This document shows positions 20,134 to 30,564 of a stretch of 64,000 nucleotides of DNA, piece after piece. Origin of the DNA: Arthrobacter echini (lineage in GTDB: Bacteria; Actinomycetota; Actinomycetes; Actinomycetales; Micrococcaceae); assembly GCF_008107445.1 (NCBI RefSeq), contig NZ_VSLD01000001.1:868001-932000 (forward strand). Direction: 5' to 3'. The notes beneath the pieces were generated by a model. That model was not told the DNA's origin, did not search any database, and saw only the letters and a program-made list of their open reading frames with translations. How positions within the stretch are numbered: position 1 is the stretch's first letter; each line of letters opens with the position of its first letter. Both the position numbers and the translations under genes were made by a program.

Positions 20134-21636
20134 GTGACCAGTGACGAGACCCTCCCCGTGGACGACCTCAACGAACAGATGCGCTTCCGGCGGCAGAAGC
20201 GCGAGTCCCTGCTCCACTCCGGGGTGGAGCCCTATCCGGTGAAGCCGGCACGGACGCACTCCCTCGCCCAGGTGCGCGAGCAGTTCGCACCCCTGGAACC
20301 GGGTGAATCGAGCGGGCAGCAGGCGGCCGTCGTCGGACGGGTGGTCTTCATCCGCAATTCGGGCAAGCTGTGCTTCGCGACGCTCCAGGAGGGGGACGGC
20401 ACGAGGTTGCAGGTGATGCTCAGCCTCGCCGAGATCGGCACCGACAGCCTGGCGGACTGGAAGTCCCTCGTCGATCTCGGGGATCATGTCTCGGTCCACG
20501 GTGAGGTCATCAGTTCCCGCCGGGGCGAGCTCTCCGTCATGGCCCACACCTGGGCCATGGCATCGAAGGCCCTGCGCCCCCTGCCCACCCTCCACGCCGG
20601 AGTCAACGAGGAGACCCGCGTGCGCCAGCGCTACGTGGACCTCATGGTGCGGGAGGAGGCCCGGCAGATGGTGCGCACGCGTGCGGCGATCACGCGGACA
20701 CTGCGCGAGACACTCCACCAGCGCGACTACATCGAGGTGGAGACCCCGGTGCTCCAGCTCGTCCACGGCGGCGCGACCGCCCGGCCCTTCGAGACGCACC
20801 TCAACGCGTTCGACCAGAAGATGACACTGCGCATCGCCCTCGAGCTGTATCTCAAGCGTGCCGTCGTGGGCGGGATAGACCGCGTCTACGAGATCGGCCG
20901 CATCTTCCGCAACGAGGGCGTCGATTCCACGCACAGCCCCGAGTTCACCATGCTCGAGAGCTACGAGGCCTACGCGGACCAGTTCGTCATGGCGGAGCGG
21001 ATGCAGGAGATGATCCTCGCCTGCGCGGACCTGCTGGGCTCACGCACCCTCGAGACCGCGCAGGGCACCATCGAGCTCGACGGCGAGTGGGCCTGGCTCG
21101 GGGTCTACCCCGGCCTGTCGGCAGTGGTGGATCTCCAGGTCACCCCGGAGACCGATGCGGAGGAGCTCCGCCCGATCGCCGAACGCCACGGCGTCGCGCT
21201 CGATCCGTCCTGGGATGCAGCGAAGATCGTGCTCGAACTGTTCTCGGAGCTCGTCGAACCGACCCTCATCCAGCCCACCTTCGTGTACGACTACCCGCCC
21301 TCGGCGCAGCCGCTCGCCCGGCCGCACCGTGACGATCCGCGGCTCATCGAGGCCTGGGACCTCATCATCGGGGGCATGGAGCGCGGTACGGCGTTCTCCG
21401 AACTCATCGACCCCGTGATCCAGCGGGAGCGGCTCACGCTGCAATCCCGCCGGTCCGCGGCGGGCGACGACGAGGCAATGCAACTGGACGAGGATTTCCT
21501 CCGCGCACTCGAATACGGCGCGCCGCCCATGGGCGGTATCGGTCTCGGGATAGACCGCCTGGTGATGCTTTTCACGGACGTCGGAATTCGGGAATCCATT
21601 CTCTTCCCCATTCTCCGGCCCGAAGCGGGTCAGTAG
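20134..21636 (+). CDS. lysS: Lysyl-tRNA synthetase (class II)
   Basis: Charges tRNA-Lys. The GTG chosen gives 500 residues, the usual LysRS-II size; the open frame continues upstream within panC and is a shadow. An N-terminal OB-fold anticodon-binding domain (about residues 60-170, VVGRVVFIRNSGKLCFATLQ) is followed by the class II core. Motif 2 is around YEIGRIFRNEGVDSTHSPEF and motif 3 around GGIGLGIDRLVMLF. The HGGATARPF block matches the family. panC-lysS-(small membrane protein)-lsr2-clpC is an actinobacterial order. The tRNA it serves, tRNA-Lys(UUU), is about 20 kb downstream. Confidence 0.94.
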   Translation: MTSDETLPVDDLNEQMRFRRQKRESLLHSGVEPYPVKPARTHSLAQVREQFAPLEPGESSGQQAAVVGRVVFIRNSGKLCFATLQEGDGTRLQVMLSLAEIGTDSLADWKSLVDLGDHVSVHGEVISSRRGELSVMAHTWAMASKALRPLPTLHAGVNEETRVRQRYVDLMVREEARQMVRTRAAITRTLRETLHQRDYIEVETPVLQLVHGGATARPFETHLNAFDQKMTLRIALELYLKRAVVGGIDRVYEIGRIFRNEGVDSTHSPEFTMLESYEAYADQFVMAERMQEMILACADLLGSRTLETAQGTIELDGEWAWLGVYPGLSAVVDLQVTPETDAEELRPIAERHGVALDPSWDAAKIVLELFSELVEPTLIQPTFVYDYPPSAQPLARPHRDDPRLIEAWDLIIGGMERGTAFSELIDPVIQRERLTLQSRRSAAGDDEAMQLDEDFLRALEYGAPPMGGIGLGIDRLVMLFTDVGIRESILFPILRPEAGQ

Positions 21637-21638
21637 AC

Positions 21639-21833
21639 ATGGAATATCTCGCCGTCCTCCTCCCGTCGCTCGTCCTGGGAGTGATCTTCTATTTCGTCAT
21701 TAAGGCGATCTTCAATGTGGATCGGTCCGAGCGAGAGGCCATGGCGCAGGCCGAGCGGATGCAGGACGAACAGGACGCCCACGACCGTGCTGCTAGGCGG
21801 GACAATGACGATGACGAAATGAACCCGCATTAG
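21639..21833 (+). CDS. Small membrane protein, unknown function
   Basis: A 64-residue protein starting two bases after the lysS stop, so probably co-transcribed. One transmembrane helix spans about residues 4-26 (LAVLLPSLVLGVIFYFVIKA). It is followed by a highly charged, Asp/Glu/Arg-rich cytoplasmic tail with heptad-like spacing. No domain is recognised. The codon pattern and its position between lysS and lsr2 argue that it is real. Function unknown. Confidence 0.6.
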   Translation: MEYLAVLLPSLVLGVIFYFVIKAIFNVDRSEREAMAQAERMQDEQDAHDRAARRDNDDDEMNPH

Positions 21834-21844
21834 AATGCCCGTCT

Positions 21845-21873
21845 TTGACCTGGCTGAATAAGTACTTCATACT
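21845..21873 (+). promoter_or_regulatory. Candidate promoter of lsr2
   Basis: TTGACC at 21845-21850 is separated by 17 bp from CATACT at 21868-21873, a reasonable match to a primary-sigma promoter. It lies in an 80-bp stretch that is conspicuously AT-rich for this chromosome. AT-rich DNA is what Lsr2 binds, so autoregulation is possible but inferred. Confidence 0.4.
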
Positions 21874-21917
21874 CTTTTACGGGGGTACTGTTATTCGGGA
21901 ATCAATAGGAGAGCACA

Positions 21918-22247
21918 ATGGCGCAGAAGACGAAGATCATTCTCATCGATGACATGGACCAGGGCGACGCCGACGAAACCGTGCGGTTCGGTCTCGACGG
22001 TGTGCAGTACGAGATAGATCTCTCGGAGAAGCATGCTTCCGAGCTGAGGAATGCGCTCTCGGATTACGTCGGTGCCGCGCGGCGCAGCAGCCAGGGCAAG
22101 CAGCAGCGCTCCGGTACGTCCTCCCCCTCGCGCAACCAGGAAGCGGCGCAGATCCGGGAATGGGCCAAGGACAACGGCTACACGGTCTCCTCCCGCGGCC
22201 GTGTCAACAGCGAGATCGTCGAGGCGTACCGCGCGGCACAGCGCTGA
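21918..22247 (+). CDS. lsr2: Lsr2 nucleoid-associated protein
   Basis: A 109-residue H-NS-like protein that bridges AT-rich DNA and silences foreign genes. The N-terminal oligomerisation domain (about 1-55, IILIDDMDQGDADETVRFGL) is joined by a Ser/Gln-rich linker to a C-terminal DNA-binding domain. That domain ends in SSRGRVNSEIVEAYRAAQ, with the minor-groove RGR at residues 93-95. An AATAGGAGAG ribosome-binding site precedes the ATG. It lies between lysS and clpC in the conserved actinobacterial order, with its own AT-rich promoter region. Confidence 0.96.
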   Translation: MAQKTKIILIDDMDQGDADETVRFGLDGVQYEIDLSEKHASELRNALSDYVGAARRSSQGKQQRSGTSSPSRNQEAAQIREWAKDNGYTVSSRGRVNSEIVEAYRAAQR

Positions 22248-22285
22248 CGTCCGGCGCCGGGGCTTTGGGGACTCCGGCGATTTCT

Positions 22286-22299
22286 CGCCTGTGGCGAAC
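22286..22299 (-). promoter_or_regulatory. Candidate ClgR operator upstream of clpC
   Basis: Read on the minus strand this is GTTCGC, five bases, then GCG. That is the form I recall for the actinobacterial ClgR activator site found before clp genes. It lies about 65 bp before the clpC start, a sensible activator distance. ClgR itself is not in this window. Confidence 0.45.
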
Positions 22300-22364
22300 A
22301 CGCACCCACGGCACACTCCGTGCCCGTAGCATCGAATTACACGTTAGCTAGGAGTGTGTGTCTG

Positions 22365-24872
<2,508 letters not shown>

Positions 24873-24890
24873 GACCACCCTCTGCGCGCG

Positions 24891-24925
24891 ACGGAACCCG
24901 CCCTGGCCACCAGGGCGGGTTCCGT
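24891..24925 (+). terminator. Intrinsic-type terminator after clpC
   Basis: A perfect 16-bp stem (24891-24906 pairing with 24910-24925, containing AACCCGCCCTGG and its complement) closes on a three-base loop, CCA, 18 bases after the clpC stop. There is no T tract, as is common in high-GC Actinobacteria. Confidence 0.8.
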
Positions 24926-25030
24926 CGTCTGATGGGGAGCGGAGCCGGACGGTTCGGTGCCCTCGGCAACTGGATTCCTCCCAGAGTGAACTCCTGTGAC
25001 CCCGCCCACATCCGGTGGTAGAGATGACCC

Positions 25031-27058
25031 ATGAGCACCCCTTTCTCCGATCTCGACGACTTCGTCGCCCTGCCGCGCCTGAGCGGACTCGCCCTCGACC
25101 GGCGGGGCACGCGCCTGGTGGCGACTGTCGCCACCCTCGACCAGAAGAAGACCGCGTATCAGAGCGCGCTGTGGGAGATCGACCCTGAGGGCAGGCAGCC
25201 CGCACGTCGGCTCACGCGCAGCGGGGCCGGTGAATCGGGGGCGGCGTTCCTCTCCGGCGGAGATCTCCTGTTCACCTCCGCCCGCCCCGATCCGGACGAC
25301 GCCGACGCCGACGCCGAGAAGCGTCCGGCACTCTGGCGCCTCCCCGCCGCGGGCGGTGAGGCGTCACTGTTCCTGTCCCGCGAGGGCGGGGTCTCGGGGG
25401 TGGCCACGGCGGACGACGCCGAGGTGGCCATCGTCACCGGAAGCGTGCTCGCCGGGTCCACGACCGAGCAGGACGACGTCGAGCGCCGCACCCTGCGCAA
25501 GGACGGCGGGGTCGCGGCCATCCTCCACACCGGCTACCCCGTGCGGTACTGGGACGCCGATCTCGGTCCCGAGGAACCCCGGTACTTCGCTGTGCAGGGC
25601 ACCCGGAGCGAGGTGGACACACTCGCGGACCTCGTCCCGTCCGTCCGGGACGGGCTCCGGAACGCCGACCCGGTCCTCACACCGGACGGCTCCGCCCTCT
25701 TCACCTCGCTCACGCTCCCGGAGGAGCGAGGTTCCCAGCGCACCGTCCTGGCGCGCGTCGAGCTGGCCACCGGGAGACTGGACGTGCTGCTCGACGACCG
25801 CGAGAACGACTACTCTCCCGGTCCTGTGAGCCCGGACGGTGGGCACCTCGTAGTGGTGCGGGAACGGCGGACCACGGCCGAGCTCGCACCCCACAGCAGC
25901 CTGCTGCTGCTGCCGCTCGACGGCGGTGAGCCGGTCCCGCTGGCGGCCGAGTGGGACCGCTGGCCCGAACCCCACGCGTGGCTGCCGGACGGCTCGGCCC
26001 TCGTGGTCACGGCCGACGACGACGGCTCCGCCCCGGTGTTCCTGATCGAGACCGCCACCGGTTCTGTCCGCCGGGTCACGCAGGACGCCGCAGCCTACTC
26101 CGACGTCCGGCCGGCCCCGGACGGTCTCACGGCCTACGCGCTCCGCAGTTCCTATCTGTTCCCGCCCGAGGTGGTCCGCGTGGATCTCGCCTCGGGCGCC
26201 ACCGAACGCCTCCCCAACCCCGCGGAACGCCCGGAGCTGCCCGGCACGCTCGAGCGGATGGAGTCGAGCGGGGAGGACGGTCAGCGGGTGGCGTCCTGGC
26301 TGGTGCTGCCGGACGGCGCCTCCGCAGAGTCCCCGGCCCCGGCCCTGCTGTGGGTCCACGGCGGGCCCATCGGCTCCTGGAACGCCTGGAGCTGGCGCTG
26401 GTCCCCCTGGATCATGGCGGCCAGGGGCTACGCCGTGCTGCTGCCGGACCCGGCCCTGTCCACGGGGTACGGCCAGCACATGGTGGATCGCGGCTGGGGC
26501 CAGTGGGGCAGAGCGCCGTACACGGATCTCATGAGGGCGACCGATCACCTCGTGGCGCGCGCGGACATCGACGCCACGCGCATCGCGGCACTTGGAGGCA
26601 GCTTCGGCGGCTACATGGCCAACTGGATCGCCGGGCACACCGACAGATTCGCCGCGATCGTCACGCACGCGAGCCTGTGGGCTCTCGACCAGTTCGGTCC
26701 GACGACCGACGCGGCCTACTACTGGAAACGCGAGATGACCCCCGAGGCGATGCGGGAGAACTCCCCGCACACGCACGTGGGAAACATCAGCACGCCGATG
26801 CTGGTCATCCACGGCGACAAGGACTACAGGGTGCCGATCGGCGAGGGCCTGCGCCTGTGGTACGAACTGCTCTCCGCCTCGCAGCTCCCCGCTGACGACG
26901 ACGGCGTCACGGCGCATCGTTTCCTGTACTTCCCCGACGAGAACCACTGGATCCTCAAACCCCAGCACGCGAGGATCTGGTACTCGGTCATCGAGGCCTT
27001 CCTCGCCACGCACCTCCTCGGGGAGGAGCGTGAGCTGCCACCGGAGCTCGGCCTGTAG
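25031..27058 (+). CDS. S9 family peptidase (prolyl oligopeptidase type)
   Basis: A 675-residue serine peptidase without a signal peptide, so probably cytoplasmic. The N-terminal two thirds have beta-propeller character with repeated WD40/PD40-like strands. The C-terminal alpha/beta-hydrolase carries the triad: Ser524 in GGSFGGYMANW, Asp598 in HGDKDYRVP and His639 in DENHWI. VHGGPIGSWN is the oxyanion region. Close to acylaminoacyl-peptidase/DPP4-like members; the substrate is unknown. Monocistronic between the clpC terminator and the acetyltransferase gene. Confidence 0.88.
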   Translation: MSTPFSDLDDFVALPRLSGLALDRRGTRLVATVATLDQKKTAYQSALWEIDPEGRQPARRLTRSGAGESGAAFLSGGDLLFTSARPDPDDADADAEKRPALWRLPAAGGEASLFLSREGGVSGVATADDAEVAIVTGSVLAGSTTEQDDVERRTLRKDGGVAAILHTGYPVRYWDADLGPEEPRYFAVQGTRSEVDTLADLVPSVRDGLRNADPVLTPDGSALFTSLTLPEERGSQRTVLARVELATGRLDVLLDDRENDYSPGPVSPDGGHLVVVRERRTTAELAPHSSLLLLPLDGGEPVPLAAEWDRWPEPHAWLPDGSALVVTADDDGSAPVFLIETATGSVRRVTQDAAAYSDVRPAPDGLTAYALRSSYLFPPEVVRVDLASGATERLPNPAERPELPGTLERMESSGEDGQRVASWLVLPDGASAESPAPALLWVHGGPIGSWNAWSWRWSPWIMAARGYAVLLPDPALSTGYGQHMVDRGWGQWGRAPYTDLMRATDHLVARADIDATRIAALGGSFGGYMANWIAGHTDRFAAIVTHASLWALDQFGPTTDAAYYWKREMTPEAMRENSPHTHVGNISTPMLVIHGDKDYRVPIGEGLRLWYELLSASQLPADDDGVTAHRFLYFPDENHWILKPQHARIWYSVIEAFLATHLLGEERELPPELGL

Positions 27059-27094
27059 TGATCCGGGGACGGTGATGATTTGTAGAGTGGTCCG

Positions 27095-27604
27095 ATGAGC
27101 CAGCCCTTCACCATCCGTACCGCGCGCACCGCGGACGTCCCTGCGATCAGGTCGATCATCGCCCCGCTCGCGCAGGAGCGCATCCTGATCGCCAAGGAGA
27201 CGGTGGCCTACTACGAGGCGCTGCCCGAGTTCCGGATCGCCGAGAGCCCCGACGGCGTGATGCTCGGTTGCGGGGCGCTGCACATCATGTGGGAGGACCT
27301 GGCCGAGGTGCGTACCCTGGCGACGTCCTCGGTCGCGCGGGGGCTGGGCGTGGGCCACGCGCTGGTGGAGGAGCTCCTGGCCGGGGCCCGCGACTTCGGG
27401 GTCAGCCGCGTCTTCTGCCTGACGTTCGAGGTGGACTTCTTCCGCCGCCACGGGTTCGCGGTCATGGAGGACCAGTCCGTGGTGGACCCGGAGATCTACT
27501 CCGAGCTGCTGCGCTCGCACGACGAAGGGGTTGCGGAATTCCTGGATCTCGCGCGGGTCAAACCGAACACGCTCGGCAATACCCGCATGATCCGCCGGTT
27601 GTGA
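27095..27604 (+). CDS. argA: GNAT amino-acid N-acetyltransferase (short NAGS type)
   Basis: A 169-residue GNAT enzyme resembling the stand-alone actinobacterial N-acetylglutamate synthase, the first step of arginine synthesis. The acetyl-CoA-binding loop is in ARGLGVGHALVEELL (about residues 86-100). The upstream strand LAEVRTLATSS and the C-terminal FFRRHGFAVMED fit NAGS-like GNATs. There is no amino-acid kinase domain, as expected for this short class. The symbol follows that family and is less certain than the fold. 36 bp after the peptidase gene. Confidence 0.75.
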   Translation: MSQPFTIRTARTADVPAIRSIIAPLAQERILIAKETVAYYEALPEFRIAESPDGVMLGCGALHIMWEDLAEVRTLATSSVARGLGVGHALVEELLAGARDFGVSRVFCLTFEVDFFRRHGFAVMEDQSVVDPEIYSELLRSHDEGVAEFLDLARVKPNTLGNTRMIRRL

Positions 27605-27736
27605 CCGCAGTGCCCACGAGAGGCTGGCGTTCCGTCCGGAGCCGGGGATAAGGTCAGACTACTGAGCATTTCCCACGGAAATGCCGGCGCGCACCGGATC
27701 CGGTGGGTGTACACCGAACCGAAGGAGGTCCGCATC

Positions 27737-27916
27737 ATGGGACTGGGAGACAAGATCGGGAACAAGGGCGAGGACCTGGCCGGCAAGGCGAAGGAAGGCT
27801 TCGGCAAGGCGACCGGGAACGAGAGCATGGAGGCCGAGGGCCACAAGGACCAGGCCAGCTCCAGCGTCAAGGACGCCGGCGAGAACGTCAAGGACGCGTT
27901 CAAGCAGGGCGACTGA
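27737..27916 (+). CDS. CsbD family stress protein
   Basis: A 59-residue hydrophilic, Gly/Lys/Glu-rich protein beginning MGLGDKIGNKGEDLAGKAKE. CsbD proteins are general-stress proteins in Bacillus and relatives, with no known biochemical activity. A strong AAGGAGG site lies nine bases before the ATG, so high expression is likely; the frame is open ten codons further upstream but without such a site. A hairpin terminator follows. Confidence 0.85.
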   Translation: MGLGDKIGNKGEDLAGKAKEGFGKATGNESMEAEGHKDQASSSVKDAGENVKDAFKQGD

Positions 27917-27956
27917 TCCGGATCGGGTCGCCCCTCGTGGGCAGCCCGGCAGGACC

Positions 27957-27989
27957 GAGGGAGGGTCCCCGTCGCGGGGGCCCTCCCTT
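27957..27989 (+). terminator. Terminator after csbD-like gene
   Basis: An almost perfect stem pairs AGGGAGGG at 27958-27965 with CCCTCCCT at 27981-27988. It continues inward through one G-U pair to a TCG loop, about 14 bp in all. It lies 40 bases after the CsbD stop and upstream of dhaK. Confidence 0.7.
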
Positions 27990-28124
27990 CGTCGTACCCG
28001 GCACGGCTCCTCCGGCCGGACGCTAGGCTCGGGCAGCGGGGGCCGGTAACGTGGCCAGTGGCCCGTACGGCCCCTGGGGCGGGCCGTGAGGTCCCCTGTC
28101 CGTCCACAGCAAGGAGCAGCCGCC

Positions 28125-29126
28125 ATGAAGAAGCTCATCAACGATCCCCGAGCAGTGGTCGACGAGTCGGTCGAAGGATTCGGGGTCGCACACGCGGATC
28201 TCGTGACCGTCCACACCGATCCGCTCTTCGTGGTCCGCAGGGACGCGCCGGTGCAGGGCAAGGTGGGCCTGGTCTCCGGAGGCGGAAGCGGACACGAACC
28301 GCTGCACGCCGGCTACGTGGGGCGCGGCATGCTCGACGCGGCCGTCCCCGGTCCGGTCTTCACCTCGCCCACACCCGACGCGATCATCCCGGCCACCACG
28401 GCCGTGGACGGCGGGGCGGGCGTGCTGCACATCGTCAAGAACTACACCGGTGATGTCCTGAACTTCGAGACCGCAGCCGAAATGGCCGAGGCCGACGGCG
28501 TGCGCGTGCGCTCGGTGCTCGTGAACGACGACGTCGCCGTCGAGGACTCGCTGTACACCGCGGGACGCCGCGGGGTCGGGGGCACGGTCCTCGTGGAGCG
28601 CATCGCCGGCGCCGCCGCCGAGCGGGGGGACGATCTGGACGGCGTCGCCGCCGTGGCGCAACGTGTGATCGACGGCGTCCGGTCGATGGGCGTGGCTCTG
28701 GCCGCCTGCACCGTCCCGCACGCGGGAGTGCCCAGCTTCGAGCTCGCGGACGACGAGATCGAGATCGGCATCGGCATCCACGGGGAGCCCGGCCGGCACC
28801 GCATCGCCATGGAGGACGCCGACGGCATCACGCAGCGGCTCCTCGACCCCATCACGGCCGATCTGCAGCTGACCTCGGGGGACCGCGCCATCGTGATGGT
28901 CAACGGGATGGGAGGTACCCCGGCGAGCGAGCTGTACATCGTGTTCCGCCGGGTGGCGCAGCTGCTCGAGGGCCTCGGCGTGAGGATCGAACGCTCGCTC
29001 GTGGGCAACTACATCACGGCCCTCGAGATGCAGGGCGCGTCCGTGACCGTCCTGCGCGTGGACGACGAGATGCTCGAGTTGTGGGACAGCCCCGTGCACA
29101 CCGCAGCCCTCCGCTGGGGGGCGTGA
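28125..29126 (+). CDS. dhaK: Dihydroxyacetone kinase subunit DhaK
   Basis: Substrate-binding subunit of the PTS-dependent dihydroxyacetone kinase. Residues 50-60 ([11 protein letters not shown]) form the substrate pocket, and His219 in [10 protein letters not shown] is the residue that forms the covalent hemiaminal with dihydroxyacetone. The ATG follows an AAGGAG site and gives 333 residues, normal length; an upstream in-frame start is less well placed. First gene of dhaK-dhaL-dhaM, separated from dhaL by one base. Confidence 0.95.
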   Translation: MKKLINDPRAVVDESVEGFGVAHADLVTVHTDPLFVVRRDAPVQGKVGLVSGGGSGHEPLHAGYVGRGMLDAAVPGPVFTSPTPDAIIPATTAVDGGAGVLHIVKNYTGDVLNFETAAEMAEADGVRVRSVLVNDDVAVEDSLYTAGRRGVGGTVLVERIAGAAAERGDDLDGVAAVAQRVIDGVRSMGVALAACTVPHAGVPSFELADDEIEIGIGIHGEPGRHRIAMEDADGITQRLLDPITADLQLTSGDRAIVMVNGMGGTPASELYIVFRRVAQLLEGLGVRIERSLVGNYITALEMQGASVTVLRVDDEMLELWDSPVHTAALRWGA

Positions 29127-29127
29127 C

Positions 29128-29778
29128 ATGGCCGGCAGCCTCGACACCGCCTGGGCCCTGCGCTGGATGCGGGAGACGGCCCGCGTGATCGCCGTCGAGC
29201 GCGCGGCACTGATAGACCTGGACCGCGCCATCGGCGACGCCGACCACGGCGAGAACCTGGATCGCGGCTTCACGGCTGTGCTCGGCAAGCTCGACACGGA
29301 GGATGCACCCGCCACGCCAGCCGCGGTCCTGAAACTGGTCGCCATGACCCTCATGTCCACCGTCGGCGGTGCGGCCGGACCCCTCTACGGGACCGCTTTC
29401 CTGCGGGCCGCGACCTCCCTCGGGGATGCGGAGGAGATCGAGGCGGCGCAGCTGGCGACCATGATCGCCGCCGCCCGCGACGGGATCGTGGCGCGGGGCA
29501 AGGCCGAACCGGGCGACAAGACCATGGTGGACGCATGGACCCCGGCCGCCGATGCAGCCACGACCGCAGCCCGGGAGGGCTCCACCGGCGCCGAGGTGCT
29601 GGCAGCCGCGGCTGAGGCAGCCCGGGCGGGAGCCGTGGCCACGGAGCCGCTGATCGCCCGCAAGGGCAGGGCCAGTTACCTGGGGGAGCGCAGCATCGGG
29701 CACCAGGATCCCGGTGCGGTCTCGAGCGCCCTGATCCTCGAGGCCGCGGTCGATGCTGCAGGAGACGGCGCCCCATGA
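29128..29778 (+). CDS. dhaL: Dihydroxyacetone kinase subunit DhaL
   Basis: Nucleotide-carrying subunit: its tightly bound ADP is rephosphorylated by DhaM and the phosphate passes to dihydroxyacetone on DhaK. Magnesium-binding aspartates are visible in IGDADHGENLDRG (about residues 30-42). GGAAGPLYGTAFLRA and KPGD-like EPGDKTMVDAW are standard. 216 residues. Begins one base after dhaK and overlaps dhaM by four bases. Confidence 0.95.
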   Translation: MAGSLDTAWALRWMRETARVIAVERAALIDLDRAIGDADHGENLDRGFTAVLGKLDTEDAPATPAAVLKLVAMTLMSTVGGAAGPLYGTAFLRAATSLGDAEEIEAAQLATMIAAARDGIVARGKAEPGDKTMVDAWTPAADAATTAAREGSTGAEVLAAAAEAARAGAVATEPLIARKGRASYLGERSIGHQDPGAVSSALILEAAVDAAGDGAP

Positions 29779-30518
29779 GTGTGGGCCTGGTGATCGTCTC
29801 CCACAGCGAGAAGATCGCCGTCGGCGTGGTCGAGCTGGCGGCGCAGATGGCGCCCGATGTGGTGATCGTCGCGGCAGGCGGGACGGACGACGGCGACGGC
29901 GTCCGGATCGGCACGAGCTTCGAGCGCGTCCGGGCCGGCATCGAGGAGGCCATGGGCGACGACGGCGTCGTGGTCCTGACCGATCTCGGTTCCGCCGTCA
30001 TGACCGCCGAGACCGTGCTCGAGTTCCTCGAGCCGGAGGTCCGCGCCGCGGTGCGCCTGGCCGAGGCGGCCATCGTGGAGGGTGCCGTTGCCGCTGCAGT
30101 CCAGTCCCAGGGCGGAGCCCCGCTGGAGGAGGTCCTCCGTGCGGCAGAGGGCGCCGTGGTGTCCCTCAGCCCCCAGGAGCTCCAGCCGTTCGTCAGCGGG
30201 GCGGCCACTGGGCACGGGGAGGGCGGCGCGCCCGGCGGGACCGCCTCCCCGGCCGGGTCGCAGGTCAGTGGCTCGTTCACGCTCCCGAACAGGATGGGCC
30301 TCCACGCCCGTCCGGCTGCCGTGCTGGCCGCGGCCCTCCTGGAACTCGATGCGGAGGTGACGCTCAACGGTGTGGACGCCACCTCGGTGATGCTGCTCAT
30401 GAGTCTCGGCCTCGGTCAGGGGGAGAGGGCATCGGTCGAGGCGAGCGGTCCCGATGCGCAGCGTGCTCTCGACGTCGTCCGGGAGTCCGTCGAATCGGGG
30501 TTCGGGGAGCCGTCCTGA
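29775..30518 (+). CDS. dhaM: PTS phosphocarrier DhaM (EIIA-Man plus HPr domain)
   Basis: Relays phosphate from the PTS to DhaL-ADP. Residues 1-130 form the mannose-type EIIA domain with His10 in VIVSHSEKIAVGV and the LTDLGSAVMT turn. After a Gly/Ala-rich linker, an HPr domain starts at about 168, with its phosphorylatable His177 in MGLHARPAAV. There is no EI-like third domain (247 residues), so general PTS EI must supply phosphate. It overlaps dhaL by four bases and converges on mutY. No DhaR/DhaS regulator is visible nearby. Confidence 0.93.
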   Translation: MSVGLVIVSHSEKIAVGVVELAAQMAPDVVIVAAGGTDDGDGVRIGTSFERVRAGIEEAMGDDGVVVLTDLGSAVMTAETVLEFLEPEVRAAVRLAEAAIVEGAVAAAVQSQGGAPLEEVLRAAEGAVVSLSPQELQPFVSGAATGHGEGGAPGGTASPAGSQVSGSFTLPNRMGLHARPAAVLAAALLELDAEVTLNGVDATSVMLLMSLGLGQGERASVEASGPDAQRALDVVRESVESGFGEPS

Positions 30519-30523
30519 GCCCC

Positions 30524-30564
30524 GCCCTCCTGAGCCTCGCCGTCCTGATTCGGGTCAGGAGGGC
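30524..30564. terminator. Possible bidirectional terminator between dhaM and mutY
   Basis: GCCCTCCTGA at 30524-30533 is perfectly complementary to TCAGGAGGGC at 30555-30564, with a 21-base loop that includes an alternative shorter pairing. The second arm overlaps the mutY stop. The long loop lowers confidence. Confidence 0.4.

Noticed and set aside
27629-27652. General-stress-sigma-like promoter before the CsbD gene (GTTC and GGGATA)
   Set aside because: Spacing of about 12 bp is too short and the -35 match is partial.
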